A DNA stretch of 64,000 bases, from contig JAGYVD010000003.1 in assembly GCA_021209875.1 (NCBI GenBank), forward strand, positions 4,092,001 through 4,156,000, written 5' to 3'. Source of the DNA: Rosellinia necatrix. Taxonomy: Eukaryota; Ascomycota; Sordariomycetes; Xylariales; Xylariaceae. The notes below the pieces were generated by a model. That model saw only the letters and a list, made by a program, of their open reading frames with translations, did no database searches and was not told the DNA's origin. Within the stretch, counting starts at the first letter, position 1. Every line of letters starts with the position of its first letter. This document shows, in pieces, positions 1 to 12,202 of this stretch. A program made the position numbers and the translations under genes.

Positions 1-31
1 TAGTTCAAGGGCTGACCAGGATTCATAACAG

Positions 32-905
32 GCGCTTTCGAGGTATGCCCATATATCCTGCCCCTAAAATCCATGACGTACGGAGGTTATGTTGACGACC
101 TCTCCAGAAATCACACGCCGGATCGACGAGGCGAAACGCAAGATGGGTCGTGTCATGCAGATCGCCGCCTTTTCCCTCGCCGAGGTCACATATGCCGTTG
201 GAGGCGATATTGGCTACCAAGTACAGGAGTCTGCCAAGTCGGCGCGGTTTAGATTACGGACGAAACAAGAGAACGTCTCTGGCGTCTTCTTACCGGCTTT
301 CGAGAGCTACCTGACAGAGGGCAATAACGATTTCGGTCTGACGGGTCTGGGCAAGGGTGGTCAACAGGTTCAGAGATGCCGAGAGACGTATGCCCGCGCA
401 GTCGAGACCTTAGTTGAGCTGGCGAGTCTCCAAACTGCCTTCGTTATCCTGGACGAAGTGATCAAAGTTGTGAACCGAAGAGGTAAGCGTCATCTACCTG
501 AGACACACTTCTAATCGAAGCTAACCTTGTCGACAGTCAATGCCATGTAATAGCCCTACCATGTAGGAATTGACGTATGAGCTAATGCGGTTTGTAGTGA
601 GCATGTCATTATACCGAGAACCGAGAACACTATCAAATGTACGAAAATCTTGACCCAAGGGCATACACCACTTGCTAATCTCAGCAGATATCAATTCTGA
701 GCTCGATGAGCTAGACAGAGAAGAGTTCTACAGACTGAAAAAGGTGGCGGGCAAGAAGCAGCGAGACGTGGCAGCTGCCGATGCCGAAATGAAGAACAAG
801 AAAGACGCAGCAGCAAAGGCGAATCAAGAGAACGTGGAACCGGGGGATGACTCTGGGCCTGCCGACATTTTAGCAACGGGCGAGGATGACGATGTTATAT
901 TTTAA
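32..905 (+). CDS. vma8: V-type ATPase subunit D (5' end missing)
   Basis: Central-stalk subunit D of the vacuolar H+-ATPase V1 sector, part of the rotor that couples ATP hydrolysis to proton pumping at vacuolar and endosomal membranes. Exons read as 32-42, 108-482, 537-546, 598-638 and 688-905; together they encode 217 residues of continuous frame. Landmarks are ITRRIDEAKRKMGRVMQ, the stretch AEVTYAVGGDIGYQVQESA, and the RRVNAIEHVIIPRTENTIKY segment, which is rebuilt only if the 10-nt exon 537-546 and the 41-nt exon 598-638 are both spliced in. Family members are near 260 aa, so roughly the first 40 residues lie left of the window. Base 32 completes a codon begun in the missing exon, and the 11-nt exon restores the expected R-F-R-E join. 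The acidic C-terminus ends in DDDVIF. The gene converges on the minus-strand RRM gene. The ATG at 89 is intronic and is not the start. Confidence 0.93.
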
Positions 906-1487
906 AGCTGAGGATCCTCCATACCAGAGATGTTGTGGTGCGGAGAAAGCTACATAAAGCGAGACATCTGTCTTCCCTTCAGCCGTGTATTGCCGAGTTC
1001 ATGGAGTAGGCGCATCATCATTAATCGACCATATTGATAATTAATGCTAACAGAATTAAACGGGGACAAAATGTCCCTTGAACTCTCACAAATTGTTCTA
1101 TACGTGTTTGCTGGCGCGGTTCTGTAAAATCTTAACTAAGGCTTCATCTCAACCCAGCCAGGCAACCTGGATAGCAACCTCCACCGTCTCTAAACTACTA
1201 TGTTTAGAACGACGGGTCTAAGCTGAGATGTGATTTATTCATCAAATAGCTCTGTATTACTTCATCCTTCAACGTTAGGAAGTAGAGAGACAATACGCGC
1301 TATTATTATAGTAATGAATGATGAATAAAAACTTGCTGAACTCCTGGGAAGCTCTACTTGCGGAGCCGGCAAATGGTTACGGGTGCCGAGACGTATTGAC
1401 GAAGCGCTTTCAGGTGCCTCATGGGCGTTTCTTTCCTTTTTATGACTGTGTACAAAATCTGCGCAAGACCCCAGGGAAACCCCACGG
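906..1487. other. Intergenic, convergent 3' ends
   Basis: AT-rich spacer between the stops of the V-ATPase D gene and the minus-strand RRM gene. It probably holds the 3' UTRs and poly(A) sites of both. I see no ORF, repeat or RNA gene in it. Confidence 0.6.
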
Positions 1488-2434
1488 CTACTGGCGCTGG
1501 TATGTGACCTTGATGAACTTGTTCCCGTCGCCGACGGCCATGCCGGCCGTGTTCTCCTTGGCGGTGATAGCGCCGGCCTCGGCCTCGTACTCGATGAAGG
1601 CGATGCCCTTGCGGCCGGGCACGAGACGGACCTCGCGGAAGCCCTCGAAGCGGCCGAAGATGCCGGTGAGCGCCTCGATGTCGTAGTCGTCGGGCAGGTT
1701 CTGCACGAACAGGATCTTGTTGGGCGGCAGGTACTCGTCCGGCACGACCGTGTTGGCCGCCGGGCCGCCGGCGGCCTTGAGGCCCGCGCCGCGCGCCGCC
1801 TTCGTCGGCCGGCTCGCCTCTGCTGACGGCGCGGCGGCGCCCGGGCGCTTGAGCCGCTTCTGTTCTTCCGCCGCCTCGGCGGCCTTTCGCTTATCTGCGA
1901 TGCGACGACGTGGGCGTTAGCTACCTACCTCGGACGGCGCCGTCGGGAAAGGGCAAGGGTATGCACAGGGATATGGGAGGGAGGAAGTGCGAGGGGAGGG
2001 AGACGTACCTTTCTCTGCTAACCGCCGCCGCCGGTGCAGCTCGAACTCGTCTTTGTTCCCGGTGCTGGAGACGGTGGCGTCGCTGTGCGTCCTGGCGAGC
2101 GCGAGCTGCATGGGCTTGTCGAAGAGCTCGAAGCCCTGGACCTCCTCGATCGCCTGCAGGGCGGACTCCTGCTTGTCGAACACGATGAAGGCCTGGCCTT
2201 TCGCCTTTAGGTTCGTCTTGGCGACGATGTCGATGATGTTGCCGTAGTCGGAAAACACGGCCATCAGGGACTGCTTGAGCAGCTCAGGCTTGACGCGCTC
2301 CTCCAGGTTGTGCACATAGACCCTGTTTTTACCTTGAGAGTTAGCGAAACGGGACCAGGCCAACGTCAAAGCCAGAGACGATATGTGTCGGAGTGCAATG
2401 ACACATACGTGGCGATGGGTGGACTGGAAGCCAT
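1488..2434 (-). CDS. U1A/U2B''-type snRNP RNA-binding protein
   Basis: Spliceosomal RRM protein of the U1A/U2B''/SNF family, expected to bind a U1 or U2 snRNA stem-loop in the nucleus. Exons on the minus strand are 2434-2409, 2322-2009 and 1894-1488, giving 248 aa. The first exon encodes only MASSPPIA plus two bases. RRM1 (about residues 9-85) has RNP2 VYVHNL and RNP1 KGQAFIVF. A charged Lys/Ala-rich linker follows, and RRM2 (about 165-248) has RNP2 ILFVQNL and RNP1 KGIAFIEY. This two-RRM layout with a short N-terminus is typical of the family. The ATG at 2434 was chosen because it is followed by a GTATGT donor and restores frame into VYVHNLEERVK. Exon 3 is distinctly GC-rich (GCC/GCG, CGG codons) compared with the rest of the gene. 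Whether it serves U1, U2 or both cannot be told from sequence. Confidence 0.88.
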
Positions 2435-3443
2435 GTTTGCTATGTTTTTTTTCTTTTTATTTTCTTTCTTCGGTGATACTTCACTGTAGCTTTCTTTCTG
2501 CCTTTACAGAATATGTGGAAACAGAAGAGTAGCTGAAGGTGGTATAACGGATCGTATGTACAAGGTAGGTCAGACAGACCTCTTATCTCTTATCTACCAC
2601 GGGCGTGGCTGCATGGGTGCCATTCACTGCCCCGCATAACATGCAGCATAGATCACCTAGATCCAATCATCTATTGCAGGCATGTTCGAAGCAGTATACA
2701 GAGGTATGCAGTATGGAGTATGTCTAGGTAGCTGTGATACGCCTATGCGACATCCCAGATGGACGGTTGCTAGGGTAAGTACCTACTGTTAGAGAGCGAT
2801 AGCTATCTCTAGTGTGTAAACAGCCCACTAATGTATAAGCCCTCTGAAGCAAACAGCCATTTCATGCGACGTCAACCCGGATCTGGGTCTTGCTTTCTCT
2901 TAGGCCCTGCATCTCGCTAATATCGACATCACTATCTATCTGTTACTAGAAAGTTATGGGATTTCCCCTGCTCACCTATGCTCATTTGTGATCTAGAACT
3001 TTTTTTTTGTCTCTATCAAAAGTGAAGCGTGGGCTTAGAGCATGTTCCGTCTGCCTCAAGCATAGCAAAGGAACCCGCCCCAAGTCGCGATTTCGGTATG
3101 CCAATACAAGAGTCAGCCTAGAGGGATTACTATACTAAAAAGAAAAAGAAAAAGAACAAGAAATTTTTTTTTTTTCAAGCCCCTGGTTATTCCATGCTCA
3201 AGTATCTACTATAGAGAGTACCTTGTCTCCACAGATGTATTAGAACATGCGCAGCAAAGACCGGCATTATTTACCCATCTTGAACGGGTGTAATTTTATT
3301 CTTCGTACCAACGACAAACAGGCCTGCTCCTTCAATGCAGTATATTATACAACCCGTACCTAAACACACAACGGCCTGGTATTCCCAAAGATGGCCATTT
3401 AGATTATGTCATGGCATCTTCCACATGTAATCCCTTCCCTCTA
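2435..3443. other. Intergenic, promoter of RRM gene
   Basis: About 1 kb between two minus-strand genes. It holds pyrimidine- and poly-T-rich stretches (near 2441-2468, 3001-3009 and 3163-3177) and no ORF that resembles a protein. Presumably it contains the RRM gene promoter and the Arf-GEF 3' UTR. Confidence 0.5.
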
Positions 3444-6400
3444 CTATTCTTCGCTCGCCACTTTTTCGTTCTGTTCTACCACTGCCTCTGTCCCTGTAGG
3501 GGCTTGCTCTTCGATATCCTCTTGTGGATTGGTGATTTTCTTTTCTGACGTCATGATGTCTACTTCCTCTTCCTCTAATAATAGATCCTTTCGTAGATCG
3601 GGGAGGAACCGATCTATACGCTTCCATGTCTCTAGCCATAGTTTCTCTTGCGACGGGTTCTTAGTCGGTGGCACGAGATATCCGCTACTGGACATGAAAA
3701 GGAGTACATTTTTTAAGTTTTCAGGTACAGCTTCCTCCTAACAAAATTGATTAGCATATAGATGTATTATGGAGATTTTATTAAACCACTTACCAGGCTG
3801 TCACCTTGTCCGCTATTCATGAGCCTGTCCATTATGTCGATGATCTGCAGCCAGAGATCTAACATACCATCCCACTTGGACAGCAGCACCAGGTATTGCA
3901 AGAAAGTTTTGCATAGGAGAGAAGCGGCTTGTACCCTCGTCTCGCTCATCCCGTCACGGTCTGAGGAATAGACCTCAGGCTTTAACAATTTGAGAATCAA
4001 TGGGAATAACACTTCCCCGAAGATGGCTGTCCACTCTTTGTGATCGCTGCAAGTGAGCTCTGGTGATAGAAGCGACCTCTGCAGGGACGAGAAGGACAAC
4101 TGCCGCACTTCTCTACAAGGGTTTGTGCATTGCGTGGTCAGCGCCTGAAAGATGGGGAGCCAATAAGCAGACCATGCTACGGAGATATCAGTCACCAAGC
4201 GATATATGGATGGGAAAGGTGAACATCAGTTACCTTCGCTGTCCTCAAGATGGGACTGCTTCATCAGGTGTGGAATCCGGGCTGTCATGCTTGATATGAG
4301 GTTGATGGCTTTCACACCACGCGAGACAATTGCATTTTCACTAGAACATATTAGTTAAAAGAAGTTCGTCGTGATATCGTTTCAACACGTACCTAGCTGC
4401 CTCCTTTTTGGGTGGCCGTGCGTTTCTCTGGCGCCTTTCACCTTTCTGCTCGTCAGCTGCCCCAACTTGAGCCGCGGTGGCATACTCGTTCAGAAGGGAT
4501 ATAGCGGCCTCGTAGTTGTCCGCTATAATTGCAGACGGCGATCCGGAAACGCCACCTTCTAAAATATCAAAGACTGTTGGTGACGAGCTCGGGTTCCCTG
4601 CCAAGGTCCGCAAGATCAACCAGAAGTCGGGAGAGGTCATGATCTCGCTACGAAGCGGCCCGGGCTGCTCGATACAAACTTTGAGACCTTGCAAAACTAG
4701 CTGCGAGGTTTTCGCTAGCATCTCTCTTGGGAAGCTAGATATTGTATGCAGCAATACAGGGGCACGGACGTAGTCATAATCCTGAGGAGTTAGTGACGGA
4801 AGCTACAGGGTTCGAGGCGACTTACGTAGCTAGCCTTTAGCATGTTGAATTGGTAGTAGGCAGCTCGAGACACGAGCGCAGAGTGATATCTGCTAGAGTT
4901 GCGGAGAATCATTTGAAGAGCCTCTGCGATGTCTTTGCCGAGAACTTCTATCGTCTCAGGGGTTCTGAGGCCAAGAACCGTGCAGAATTCTAAGATATAC
5001 ACAACTGCAGGGTCGTAGGTAGGCTTTGTGTGAGCAGCCTTGTTCCCTCCACGTGTAGGAGAGGAAGGCACACTCTCGGGCTTGACGCTTATGACTGGTA
5101 CGCCGGAACTCTCGTCATCGGGAAGTTGACCCAGAAGCGCTTCCATTAACGGGGAAAGAGCGGAAACGGGAAGGTTCCTAATTATTAATGAGCTACTGTG
5201 ACTCGATCTACGGTGGAAGCGACTTACAAAATGTTGGTAAATACATCCTCTAGATGGCAAGCTTTAATACAATCAGCGGTGCTAAGCGAACTCTCTACTT
5301 CTTCCGCTGAGGGTTCCGGCGGGTCGTCGGCCGCGTAACTAGAAATGTACGATGATAGGGCAGAGAATAACCCTATCTCTGCAGTTTTGGCTGCGCGATC
5401 GATGACTTGAGAGGGTGTGTGAAGAGGGATCTTAGGTAGTTTTAGATGCGTATGGCCTCTATTGTAAAATGAGGGAATTAATGAGTTGACGAAAAGCTTG
5501 AGCCATATCCGAACAATCTACGCCGAGTTAGTGACGTCGAAAGAAAATATTTGAAATACTCACATGTTCCCAGCCATTTTTAATAATATGCTCGCTTCCC
5601 TTCACCACGCGGAAGAGGACAAGGGTGGCAAGCTGAGCCTTGAAATCCCTACCAAGCTTAACGGCTAGTTCGCTAACCATGACGCTGTCGCTATCATCAG
5701 AGACTTTGACTTCTGTGTTGAGTAGTGTGTTAGAGAGAACTTCGTTGTCGAGAGTGGTCATGTAGCTGAGGTTTTGGATAATGTGGTCTAGTGCCTCAGT
5801 AACCTGATACTTGGCTGCGATTTGAGCACATTGGTCGAACCCCGTCACCACTCGAGAAAACACGGCATCGTCGGTGGCTGACATGAAGACGTATGAGAGT
5901 GTGGATACAATGGGTTTCCATGTAGCTGTGAACATATCAGCGTCATATATGTTCGTGTTGCAGTGTATCAGTTGCCCTGCAAATTCGGTTTTGAGCAGAA
6001 GTTCTCGCCAGGCATAGTCAAATGCGTGCTGGTTGTCATGTTCATCCGGAAGGATGATTTCATTTGTTTTAATTGCTTGGAATGTCGCCTGGAGAAATTC
6101 GGGAGCAAAATCCTTCCCATCGTTCACACCCCGTACTTGGCGTGCGAAGTCCGTTATTTCCATTCGCTTCTTGATCTTTGGACTATGTTGATCTACGTTT
6201 AGCATAATAATCGCGTATGTGAGGACAAAAACAGCATCCTGATTTGCAACATCCTCGGAAAGTACATGATACTTTTTCGCGAACGTGGTTATAATTCGCT
6301 CGATAAGTGGCGACTCTCCAGGAAGACGGAAGCTCTCCAGGAGTTGACGTAGAGCTTCGTCAACACGTTTCCCAGAGAAATCAAATAGGTCTAAAAAGGA

Positions 6401-8598
6401 GTCAAGGTATTCTTCGTTTCCCTTTTTAGACAGAAAATCTCCCAGCACCGCTTTAGAAACTCGTGAAGTTTGCCGCAAAAATTTAGCAATAGAGGCAGGA
6501 CTGTCATCGATGATTCCAGATTCCTTAAGATACCCAAGGCCCTCCTTCGGTTTCTCGTTGAATTTAGTTGTGCCCTTGACAATGATCTTTTTCCGCCGCC
6601 TTTGCTCTCTGAGGTCGGCCCGGTCTGGCAATCCCTCCGAAATTGGCGCATCATCTAGACGGTCCGCTATGCATTGTATAAAACCAAGAAGCGCATCGAG
6701 GCATAGTGGGGGCACGCTCGTCGTGCTCCACGTCGCCGAGTCGGGCAGAGCACTTCGCGACAATAAACCAACCATGTCTTCACACAAATTCACTCTATTG
6801 GCGTCGCAGTCGTAATTGACGAAAAGCTCGACGAGAAAAGACGGCATACGAGCAAGGCCACTTACACTTTCGACCATGGCCTGGCGTGCATCAGGTTTGC
6901 GTGCGCCGCCTTCCAAACCAAGCTTCTGCCGATCCTTAAGCGGCACTGGTGTTGCTCGTCCACTGCCTGCTTGCGACGATGGAGGTTTAGCGCCGCTTGG
7001 ACGTTGTGGTATGCCGTCATAGAGGGAAGGGTCAATGCCCTGTTCCCAGGGAATCTCGACGGGTGGGTGCAAGCATGCAACCAGATAGGAGAGAAACAGC
7101 TCCTGCTGCAGCTTTAAAACACCTCGACACGTTTCTAACAAGGTGCCAGCGACAATGAGCGACTCCTGTAGAATGGCCATGTTGTCGGATCGGACGAGCT
7201 GGAATAAGTGTCGACATAACCGGTCTTCGGCTACCACGGCCAGAGCCGGGTGTCGCGCGATGGAGGGTCCCGCAACCTCCAGTGCGACATGAATAATGCG
7301 CAAGGCCATCACCCTCATGGTATCTCCCTGTTGCTTGTCATGAGGGTCCAGAAGGTCAACTAAAACCCTGAACAATTCCTTCATTGATGGCAGAGAATAG
7401 GGTTTGATTTCGAGAGACTCTGGTGCGTCTGGGGCTGCAGAAACAGAGTCCGTTTCCACCTCATTGGCTGTGTTCTCGGTGCTTGAAGATGCACGTTCCT
7501 CGGCCGGGGGCGCATCAGAGGATGCAATCACATCATGGCCATTAGTAGATGGCACCATCCGCAGTGCTTCGGTATCCCCGTTTGCCTGGTCGTCGAGCGC
7601 TTCTAGGTCATCACCAGCTTGTACTTCCAGGTGTTTGAGATGTTCGAAGATGATTTGACACATTCGGACCATGGCAGCCTCGGCCGTCCGTCTGAGGAGC
7701 TCCGACAGCCTCGACTGGCAGCACATAGTCAACCCGGTCTCCATCATCTCACAAACACTCTCGTCGCTAAGTAGTGCACCTCCAGGACCGGAAAGCATAT
7801 CCTCCATGAGGTGTAGAATCATTAGCAAGACCACTTCGTCCTGTGCCGAGTCGCTAGCCTCAAATCTACAGTGGGTGATAGCCGTTGATAGTAGCTGCAT
7901 AGCGAGAGGAAAGCGCGGCGAAACCGGGCCGATGAAACCGTAGGAGAGAAACTTCCGTATGGCTTTCAGGGCAAGAATTGTGATCGGGGCGGACGTTGAC
8001 GAGGCCTGTATGACCTGAAGGAACGGACCAAGCAGCGCGGGGGCGTCGAAGTCATGTATGTCTAGCATCTTGTCAGTCAGCCATCCCCTCTCGGTCCATA
8101 GTCTGATCGGGCTCTTGTACCTTTGCAGCTAGACAGCTCATGCCGCAGGCGGCCAAACCCTGCCATGAGCGGGTTGTCCTGCATACTCTTCCCCTTCTTG
8201 CCTCGAAGCCCCCACCTGTTTGCCACGCCGGTCTCCTGTGTGCCATCCACGCTCAGGCTTGTCATGGAGCCTTTGCTCCCGGGGCGCAGAAGCGGACTGG
8301 GTGGACCGAGCTGGATAGGATTCGGGTTGCCGCCGAGAATTGAAGACACCGACGAACCCGCCCACCGAGCGTGCTTGCGCATAATCGACGTGACTGATAT
8401 ACACTCCGAAACGACCAAAGAGACCGGATCGACTGCTACGGAGACTGACCGGCTCCAATACTGCATGTCGGGCGAGCGGGCGTCGGCACTCATGACCGGG
8501 GCGGACGATGTGCCTGGACGCGGGGAGACTTCAGAGCTCCCCCGGGCTGATATGAGCGCTGCATCCATTGTGGCATTACTTTGCGCATCTTGATTCAT
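3444..8598 (-). CDS. gea2: Sec7-domain Arf-GEF, Gea/GBF1 type
   Basis: Large guanine-nucleotide exchange factor that activates Arf GTPases at the Golgi for COPI coat recruitment. Eight minus-strand exons (8598-8121, 8061-5564, 5517-5228, 5177-4826, 4781-4393, 4340-4234, 4176-3794, 3737-3444) sum to 4791 nt, or 1596 aa, in the size range of Gea1/2 and GBF1. The N-terminus carries the DCB-type motif SLVVSECISVTSIMRKHARW. The Sec7 domain lies around residues 650-840. Its motif FRLPGE holds the catalytic glutamate finger (near residue 742), and the second motif is LNVDQHSP, where Gea/GBF1 proteins usually have LNTDxHNP. The C-terminal HDS region is rich in helices. The start at 8598 is the first ATG consistent with the family N-terminus; a longer in-frame stretch upstream lacks conserved character. 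The neighbours RRM and ANP1 genes lie on the same strand, but no shared control is visible. The Gea versus GBF1 name is a matter of nomenclature; the Sec7/BIG class fits less well. Confidence 0.92.
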
Positions 8599-9529
8599 TC
8601 TCGCCCACACGGCGGCAGCTGGTCTCGGGGCAGCAAGAGCGTGTTTGTCGGGTCTCGAGAGGACGGCGTGCTCGCGAGGTCGCTGTCGGGGTCGGCGTAT
8701 ATAATGGATACAACGGTTCGAATCATATATCGAGGAGTTGCTTGCTGGCCTGGACACTCGGCCACGTTGAACAGATACTTTAGGCGACTGTTGTGTCGAG
8801 TCGCATGAGTTGTCTATGGTCAGGACAAATTGTATGGTAATTATGATTGTAGGTGTACCTTTAATTACTGTACATAGGTACTTGAACGTAGATGGACAGA
8901 TTCAAGGGGTGCCGATCTAGGTGAACTACCTATGTACCCGCAGGGTGGGGTTAACTTCCGCTGTAGCCAGCCTCACAATAGGCACCAGTTACCTGCCTAG
9001 GTAACTAACTAACTACCTTACCTAAATACCTACCTACCTAACCTACCTAAGTCTGTGCCTGATTTAGGGATATCATTTCGCAATCCTTTCTCCGCCATTA
9101 TTCTCAACATAGGAGCTACCAACAGGAGAGACCAGAGGACCCAGAATAGGACTGAGGACAGAAGAGGACTAACACAGCTTTATTGTCTGAACTAGGCGGC
9201 TTGGCCTGCCCAAGTCATACCTCGAATAAGATCTATACAATGAATAAGAAGCAGCGTAATGCTAGTTTGCTCTCAATGTCCCATACTTCATAATTGTTAT
9301 GTCTAGAGAGAATAGCACCAAACGCCGCGGCCCATGATCCTTCCTGAAGTTCGCTTGTTATACAGACGACCTTAAAAGCTCGGCCTTTTCTTCCCCTTCC
9401 ACCCCATATGCGAGTACCTTCAAATAATGCCAATGATTAACCGGTGGGTTACTATACCATCCGAAATAATAAGGGTAATCGAATAGGTAAAAGCCAAGTA
9501 TCTTCCAAGCTTCTGTAGCTCGTGCACAG
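8599..9529. other. Intergenic, Arf-GEF promoter
   Basis: Upstream region of the Arf-GEF gene and downstream region of the ANP1 gene. A TATA-like string lies at 8697-8705, about 100 bases before the Arf-GEF ATG. An imperfect ACCTACCTA/AACTAACTA run occupies roughly 8998-9051, and a purine-rich patch covers 9125-9170. No convincing ORF. Confidence 0.5.
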
Positions 9530-11208
9530 CTACGACTCTGCTTTGGCCACTTTGCCCTTTTTCTTCACATCTACAACCTTAGAGCCGCCTTCGGCATGTC
9601 CTTTCTTTGATCGTTGGGCCGTATCCTTTTGTGAATCCGCTGACGAGTCATCCCCGGCCCTGGGCTTGCTATTTTTCTTCGGCTCAGCCTTTTTCTCTGC
9701 AGCAGCCTGCTTCGCGATATTTTGAAGCTCGGATTTGTCCTTCTCCCATTGGCTATTCGTATCGTCGAACTGTTCCTTGATCTTCTTTTCCTTCTCAGCC
9801 TTTTCTTGTTCTTCAGCTTCTTTAGCAAGTCGCTCCTGCTCCATTTCCTAGTCGGTAATTAGTATGTAAAATGTAGAGCTCATCAACGTTGTGATAATTT
9901 ACCTCCATATGTTTGATGTCGTCAACACTTGGCTCGTATAAATGCCATATCGTATAGTGTGGCAGGCCGACAACGGAAAATTGCATGCGTTTCGCCATCT
10001 ACCGGCTTTGTTAACGATCCATCAGGGTTTAAGGCGCGTTATAGTCCCTACCTTGCCAAAACCCTCAGTCTCGGCGTGCTTCTCAAAGCTAAAAGCCGGA
10101 AAGTGCACACCCGACCTGAAAACTCGCGCCTTGGCTAAAATACTTACGCCCCCTACTCCATCAATCTCCATCTCCATATCCGGGTCGCCGTATGGATCGC
10201 GAAGATATGCCAAGTGTGGGCGCCATGTAGCATATTCGGCATAACCTTCAACAATGACAGCATCCTCATCAAGTGTATCCGCGAGGGCCAGCGCAGTTTC
10301 CGATTCTTGCCATGAATTTAGATCATATGGCTGCTCTCCACCGAGCCAATCAGGGAGTGGCCGCCAGACATCTGCGAACAAGGTCAGGTCGAGTTACGAA
10401 AGCCATAGGGACTGAGAAGCTTACTCGGGACAATGACGTCCTTGTTATGGCGCATAAGATCTTCCACAATGGTAAATGGCGCCGTTTCCACGTCGACGTC
10501 TCTCCAATACACCCATGAGTGGTACGGGCGGAGAGTGGCGCTTAATAGCCAATTTCGTGCCTGTGCCATTAGCTTTCGACGGCTAGCTTGGGCGGCAAAT
10601 CCATGACGACTCTCGACATCCTGGTTAACCTTTTGGCCAAAGTCCTTCTCAATGATGGAGATCTCGCCGTACGGCTGTTTCGGGTCCTCGTGAGCCTGGA
10701 GTTCCTCTAACATCTCGACGAGAAGCTCCAATGTCCTGTCCTTCGAATCGGATACCAGAAATGCGAGGTCCATTAGATGATGTGGATATGTGAGGTTGCG
10801 AAGGTGGGAAAACATCATCGGCAAATGTGGTTCGGCATCTCTCAAGGGAACACAAAGCAGGATGCGTTCCTCCCTTTCCCAACCACGAGCGGTCCCTTGG
10901 ACGTTGGAGAGGTCGTAGTACCGGACCGTATCCATGAGAATTTCGCTTGCCGAGCCAACCAAACCGAATGAGAATACGGACGCGAGAGAAAACCCGCCGG
11001 GCCAGACAAAGAGCCCAAACAAAGTTATCGTCGCAGTAACCGCACCGAGTCTCATCAGCAACTTCTTCCGACGCCGTGTCGCGGGATTCGAGCGGGGGAG
11101 AAAACTAGGCATGGCATCCACGTTAGAGCGTCGCAACGAAGGGGTACCGGAGGCGTGATCACCTGTGGGGGGCAAAGTCAAAGTCATTGTCGTCGCGCGG
11201 ATAGCCAT
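9530..11208 (-). CDS. anp1: Mannan polymerase II subunit ANP1-type mannosyltransferase
   Basis: Golgi alpha-1,6-mannosyltransferase of the Anp1/Mnn9/Van1 family (GT62), which extends the N-glycan mannan backbone within an M-Pol complex. Minus-strand exons 11208-10425, 10371-10052, 9998-9903 and 9847-9530 give 505 aa. It has type II topology: a short basic cytosolic tail, a membrane anchor at about residues 50-69, then a lumenal catalytic domain. The DxD metal/nucleotide-sugar motif is WRDVDVE (Asp237, Asp239). The block from GDPDMEMEIDGVGG to HFPAFSFEKHAETEG is typical of the family. The last 100 or so residues are a Glu/Lys/Ala-rich, probably helical tail, absent from the core fold. An in-frame ATG at codon 8 is an alternative start. 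Assignment to ANP1 rather than VAN1 or MNN9 rests on the HLYEPSVDDIKHMEEMEQE region and is the less certain part. Confidence 0.88.
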
Positions 11209-12202
11209 TGGAGACCCCGGGATGATGCCGGGACATCACTTTAGAGTTTGCGGGAACCGCGTACGAAGGCAGCACGGACACCATCCCAACGTCGCGTGGC
11301 AGGCGCCAGACGGACGGTGGTAGAGACAAAGTGAGGGCCTCCCAAGGTTGGCTAAACTAGCGACAGGAGACACGCGCCGGAAGCCACCTTATCAGGAGAG
11401 ACCTAGGCCCCTTGGCGGTTCAACAAGTCGTCATCGACAAGGCAAAGCAGATGGGTGGTCGACCTGGGTAGTCTGTCGTCGGTTGTCGGCTTTCACGGCG
11501 ACGAGGATAGAAGACGCAGTCGGGACGTGGCTAGGACGGAGGTTGGTAAGTAGGTAGCTAGGTAGCTAGGTAATACAGAGAGGCAGAGGATAAAGGTGTC
11601 GAATTCATGGAGTTAGGAACATCGCTATCCTGTCCAGGATAAGACTGTCATTCAATTGGCCCTAGAACTCTAGGTCTTGGCACGGGTTCCAATAACCACA
11701 ATAAGACGCTGCACTAAAGGCCCTATGGATACAAGCCACAGCTACCTGCCTTAGATTGGGAGGGAGACTGGGCGCGCCATACCGTACAAGGTTAGTCGAC
11801 ATATCCCGTTGAGCAGGCCCACTGATGACGACTGACCAAGTTTCAGAACTCCTGCCGGTACCGAAGCGACTACACCTTGGTACGGGTCAGGCAGCCGAGA
11901 ACCACTACACCACCTAGGTACTGTACTCTCTCCCGCTTATTTATAGAATCTACTCAGTCTACATCTCCCATCTTCACATACCACATACCTACCCGGTTAA
12001 ACAGGCAGACTCAATCAACAAGTGATATAGCCCTGGGCCAGGTAATCTAAGCTGAGCGCTTCACTACGTCACTACCTCGCCGCTTCGCTACTTTAGTCGC
12101 TACTTCAGTGCTTCGGGGTTCATTTCGTTCTCATTGAGTACCTAGTTTGCACCTCACAGCTGGATAACCCCCCGATTCACTAACGTCGATATCCGGCCCT
12201 GC
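11209..12202. other. Intergenic, ANP1 promoter
   Basis: Spacer between the ANP1 start and the MFS stop, both on the minus strand. It carries a short TAGGTAGC tandem at 11547-11573. The ORFs across it have no protein-like composition that I recognise. Otherwise nothing seen. Confidence 0.5.

Noticed and set aside
8123..8593. 156-aa plus-strand ORF opposite the Arf-GEF N-terminus
   Set aside because: Antisense shadow of the first Arf-GEF exon, which carries the conserved DCB motif on the other strand.
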